Below are positions 7,219 through 9,083 of a stretch of 9,083 nucleotides of DNA, piece by piece. The DNA lies in contig SLPR01000380.1 in NCBI GenBank assembly GCA_007131895.1, positions 1 to 9,083 of the forward strand, in the 5' to 3' direction. The DNA comes from Bacteroidales bacterium. Lineage in GTDB: Bacteria > Bacteroidota > Bacteroidia > Bacteroidales > UBA7960. Numbering within the stretch: position 1 is the stretch's first letter; each line of letters begins with the position of its first letter. A program made the position numbers and the translations under genes. The notes under the pieces are model-generated. The model did no database searches. It was not told where the DNA came from and was given only the letters and a program-made list of their open reading frames with translations.

Positions 7219-9083
7219 ATGAAGTTTTGTAATCTTTTGCTGATCTTTCTTGCCTTTCTTCTGATTCCCTTTACTGGAATTTCAGGGTCTGGTCTCTTCC
7301 GTCAGCAATCCAACATTGAAATAAAAGCCCAACTTTCAGACCATGACCGTACACTCCATGCAGAAATGAAGCTGGAGTATATCAACAACAGCCCGGATAC
7401 ACTGAGAACCATATATATGCATCTGTGGGCCAATGCATACAAAAACAATCGGACTGCTTTTGCAATGCAGCTCATAGAAAACGGGAATTACGATTTTCAT
7501 TTTGCCAGCCAGGAAGACCGGGGGGGCTATTCAACTATCGAATTCGAATCAGCAGGCAAGAGGCTTAGCTGGAGCAATTACAGGGGCGCAGAAGACATTG
7601 CACTACTGTATCCTGATCAACCGCTTTATCCCTCAGATACTATCGTAATATACATCAGATATACCCTGATTTTTCCCCATGCCCGCTTTTCGAGGCTTGG
7701 CCATCACAACGAAGCATTTTACGCCACACAATGGTATCCCAAACCAGCGGTATACGATCGAACAGGCTGGAATCCTATGTCTTACCTGCATCGGGGTGAG
7801 TTTTATTCCGGATTTGGGGATTTTCGCCTGTCACTTACGCTTCCGGAAAATTACATCGTGGCATCCAGCGGAATCCTTCAAAATGAAGAAGAGAAGGCAT
7901 TCCTCAGGCAATTGGCGCTATCTACCTACCTGGAAGGGCCGGAAATCCCGGATGCACCTGATTTACCCCCAACCTCTTCGAAAACAACAAAAACACTCCA
8001 TTTTCACCAGGAAAACATTCACGATTTTGCATGGTTTGCAGACAAACGATTCAGGGTGCTGATGGATTCATTCAGTCTTAACAGCGGTGAAACAGTCAAC
8101 ACATTTGCATTTTTCACCCACCAATCCTCCCTGTGGTTCAAGGCTAACGGGTACCTGGAAGAGTCAGTTAAGTATATGTCAGAAAAACTGGGCCCTTATC
8201 CATGGGGTGAGATTACTGCGGTGCAAGGCATACACAGCGCAGGGGCCAACATGGAATATCCTGCCATAACCATTGTTGATCGGAAAAATTCAGATATGGA
8301 CCTTGAAAGGGTGATCGTGCACGAGGTTTTTCACAATTGGTTTTATGGTATTCTTGCAAGCAATGAAAGAAAAGAACCATGGATTGATGAAGGCTTTACG
8401 ACCTATTATGAAAGGCGTTTTTTTGAAGAAAAATATCCTGACTCAACCTTTTGGGGCACTTTCTCCGGAAGTCCTGTTGCTTCGTTTCTGGGTTTTTCCA
8501 ACATAAGCAATAACATAACACCTTATTTATGGTATATGCTAAAGGCAGCGAGACATCTGGATCAGCCAGCCGGATCGCATGCTGAAGAAATGTCAGAGCT
8601 GAATTATTATGCCATGACCTATTTCAAAGCTGCCATGTCAATCAAATACCTGGAAAACTATCTCGGCCAAGAGGAGTTTGACAGGATAACAGGGGTCTTT
8701 TACAGGGAATGGAAATTCCATCATCCAGGCACCGCCGATATCAGAAAGGTGTTCAGCAGAGAATCATCAAAGAATTTGTCATGGTTTTTTGATGATTTGA
8801 TTGGCTCTGATAAAAAAATCAATTTTGAGCTCCGCAGCATTCGAAAAGAAAGTAATGGATATATACTAAACATAATAAACAAGGGTCAGGTTAACATGCC
8901 CTATCCGGTAGCTGGTATAACATCAGGCAATGTATCAGAGACCCGATGGTTTAATGCTTTTGCCGGCGAAACGGAGGTTCTTTTCCCAGGTGAGTCCTTC
9001 AGGAGCTTTCATATTGACCATGAAAAACTCATCCCGGAGATCCAGCGCAAAAACAACCGGCGTGAAGTATCACAGGGTCCGGG
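7219..9083 (+). CDS. Exported M1-family zinc metallopeptidase (partial, cut by right window edge)
   Basis: Zinc aminopeptidase-like enzyme of family M1, probably periplasmic or surface located and acting on peptides. The frame is open from ATG 7219 through base 9083 (621 complete codons) with no stop. A Sec-type signal peptide is visible (MKFC, a hydrophobic run at about 5-18, then small residues near 20-24); Cys4 is not in a lipobox. The N-terminal beta domain has QWYPKPAVYDRTGW (171-184) and HRGEFYSGFGDFRLSLTLPE (191-210). The catalytic domain has the exopeptidase loop AGANMEYP (341-348, in place of GxMEN), the zinc site HEVFH (His368, Glu369, His372) and, exactly 18 residues later, the third ligand Glu391 in DEGFTTYYE. 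Tyr468 in MTYFKAAM is the likely transition-state Tyr. It may share a transcript with the lipoprotein gene. All catalytic residues are present; the C-terminal extent and specificity are unknown. Confidence 0.92.
   Translation, partial: MKFCNLLLIFLAFLLIPFTGISGSGLFRQQSNIEIKAQLSDHDRTLHAEMKLEYINNSPDTLRTIYMHLWANAYKNNRTAFAMQLIENGNYDFHFASQEDRGGYSTIEFESAGKRLSWSNYRGAEDIALLYPDQPLYPSDTIVIYIRYTLIFPHARFSRLGHHNEAFYATQWYPKPAVYDRTGWNPMSYLHRGEFYSGFGDFRLSLTLPENYIVASSGILQNEEEKAFLRQLALSTYLEGPEIPDAPDLPPTSSKTTKTLHFHQENIHDFAWFADKRFRVLMDSFSLNSGETVNTFAFFTHQSSLWFKANGYLEESVKYMSEKLGPYPWGEITAVQGIHSAGANMEYPAITIVDRKNSDMDLERVIVHEVFHNWFYGILASNERKEPWIDEGFTTYYERRFFEEKYPDSTFWGTFSGSPVASFLGFSNISNNITPYLWYMLKAARHLDQPAGSHAEEMSELNYYAMTYFKAAMSIKYLENYLGQEEFDRITGVFYREWKFHHPGTADIRKVFSRESSKNLSWFFDDLIGSDKKINFELRSIRKESNGYILNIINKGQVNMPYPVAGITSGNVSETRWFNAFAGETEVLFPGESFRSFHIDHEKLIPEIQRKNNRREVSQGP

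Noticed and set aside
7679..8269. Two plus-strand frames (7679-8062 and 8087-8269)
   Set aside because: Both are out-of-frame shadows within the M1 peptidase, whose own frame is continuous with conserved motifs before, across and after this region.

Overview
The window looks like a piece of a Bacteroidota chromosome, probably from the Bacteroidales/Marinilabiliales side; that finer placement is inference. Four things point there. Exact TAnnTTTG -7 promoter elements lie ahead of yitT, purH and the thioredoxin lipoprotein gene. Most start codons have an A/T-rich leader and no Shine-Dalgarno sequence. purH is followed directly by mreBCD. The last two genes are an exported thioredoxin lipoprotein of DUF4369/TlpA architecture and a Bacteroidota-style M1 peptidase.

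Layout, left to right. (1) Bases 1-663 (+) hold the C-terminal half of an MFS transporter cut by the window edge. (2) A YitT-family membrane protein (660-1565, -) converges on it, and the two stop codons share the bases TTAA inside a perfect palindrome. (3) A 252-bp divergent intergenic region carries a yitT promoter and a purH promoter. (4) purH, mreB, mreC and mreD follow on the + strand with gaps of 26, 29 and 17 bp. They look like one transcription unit joining the last two steps of IMP synthesis to the rod-shape/elongasome scaffold. (5) A 198-bp A/T-rich gap ends in a promoter and leads to a thioredoxin-like lipoprotein (5994-7178). (6) Forty bp further on, an exported M1 zinc metallopeptidase begins at 7219 and runs off the right edge without a stop.

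How they fit together: PurH is cytosolic. MreB filaments lie under the inner membrane and, through MreC and MreD, organise the cell-wall synthases. The lipoprotein and the M1 peptidase both carry export signals and act outside the cytoplasm, on thiol redox or on peptides. mrdA (PBP2) and rodA, which commonly follow mreD in Bacteroidota, are absent here.

Most of the window is ordinary housekeeping sequence. I see no mobile element, CRISPR array, RNA gene or clear new system. The items worth a second look are the mre cluster ending at mreD, the shared stop-codon palindrome, the purH start, and the edge-truncated M1 gene.
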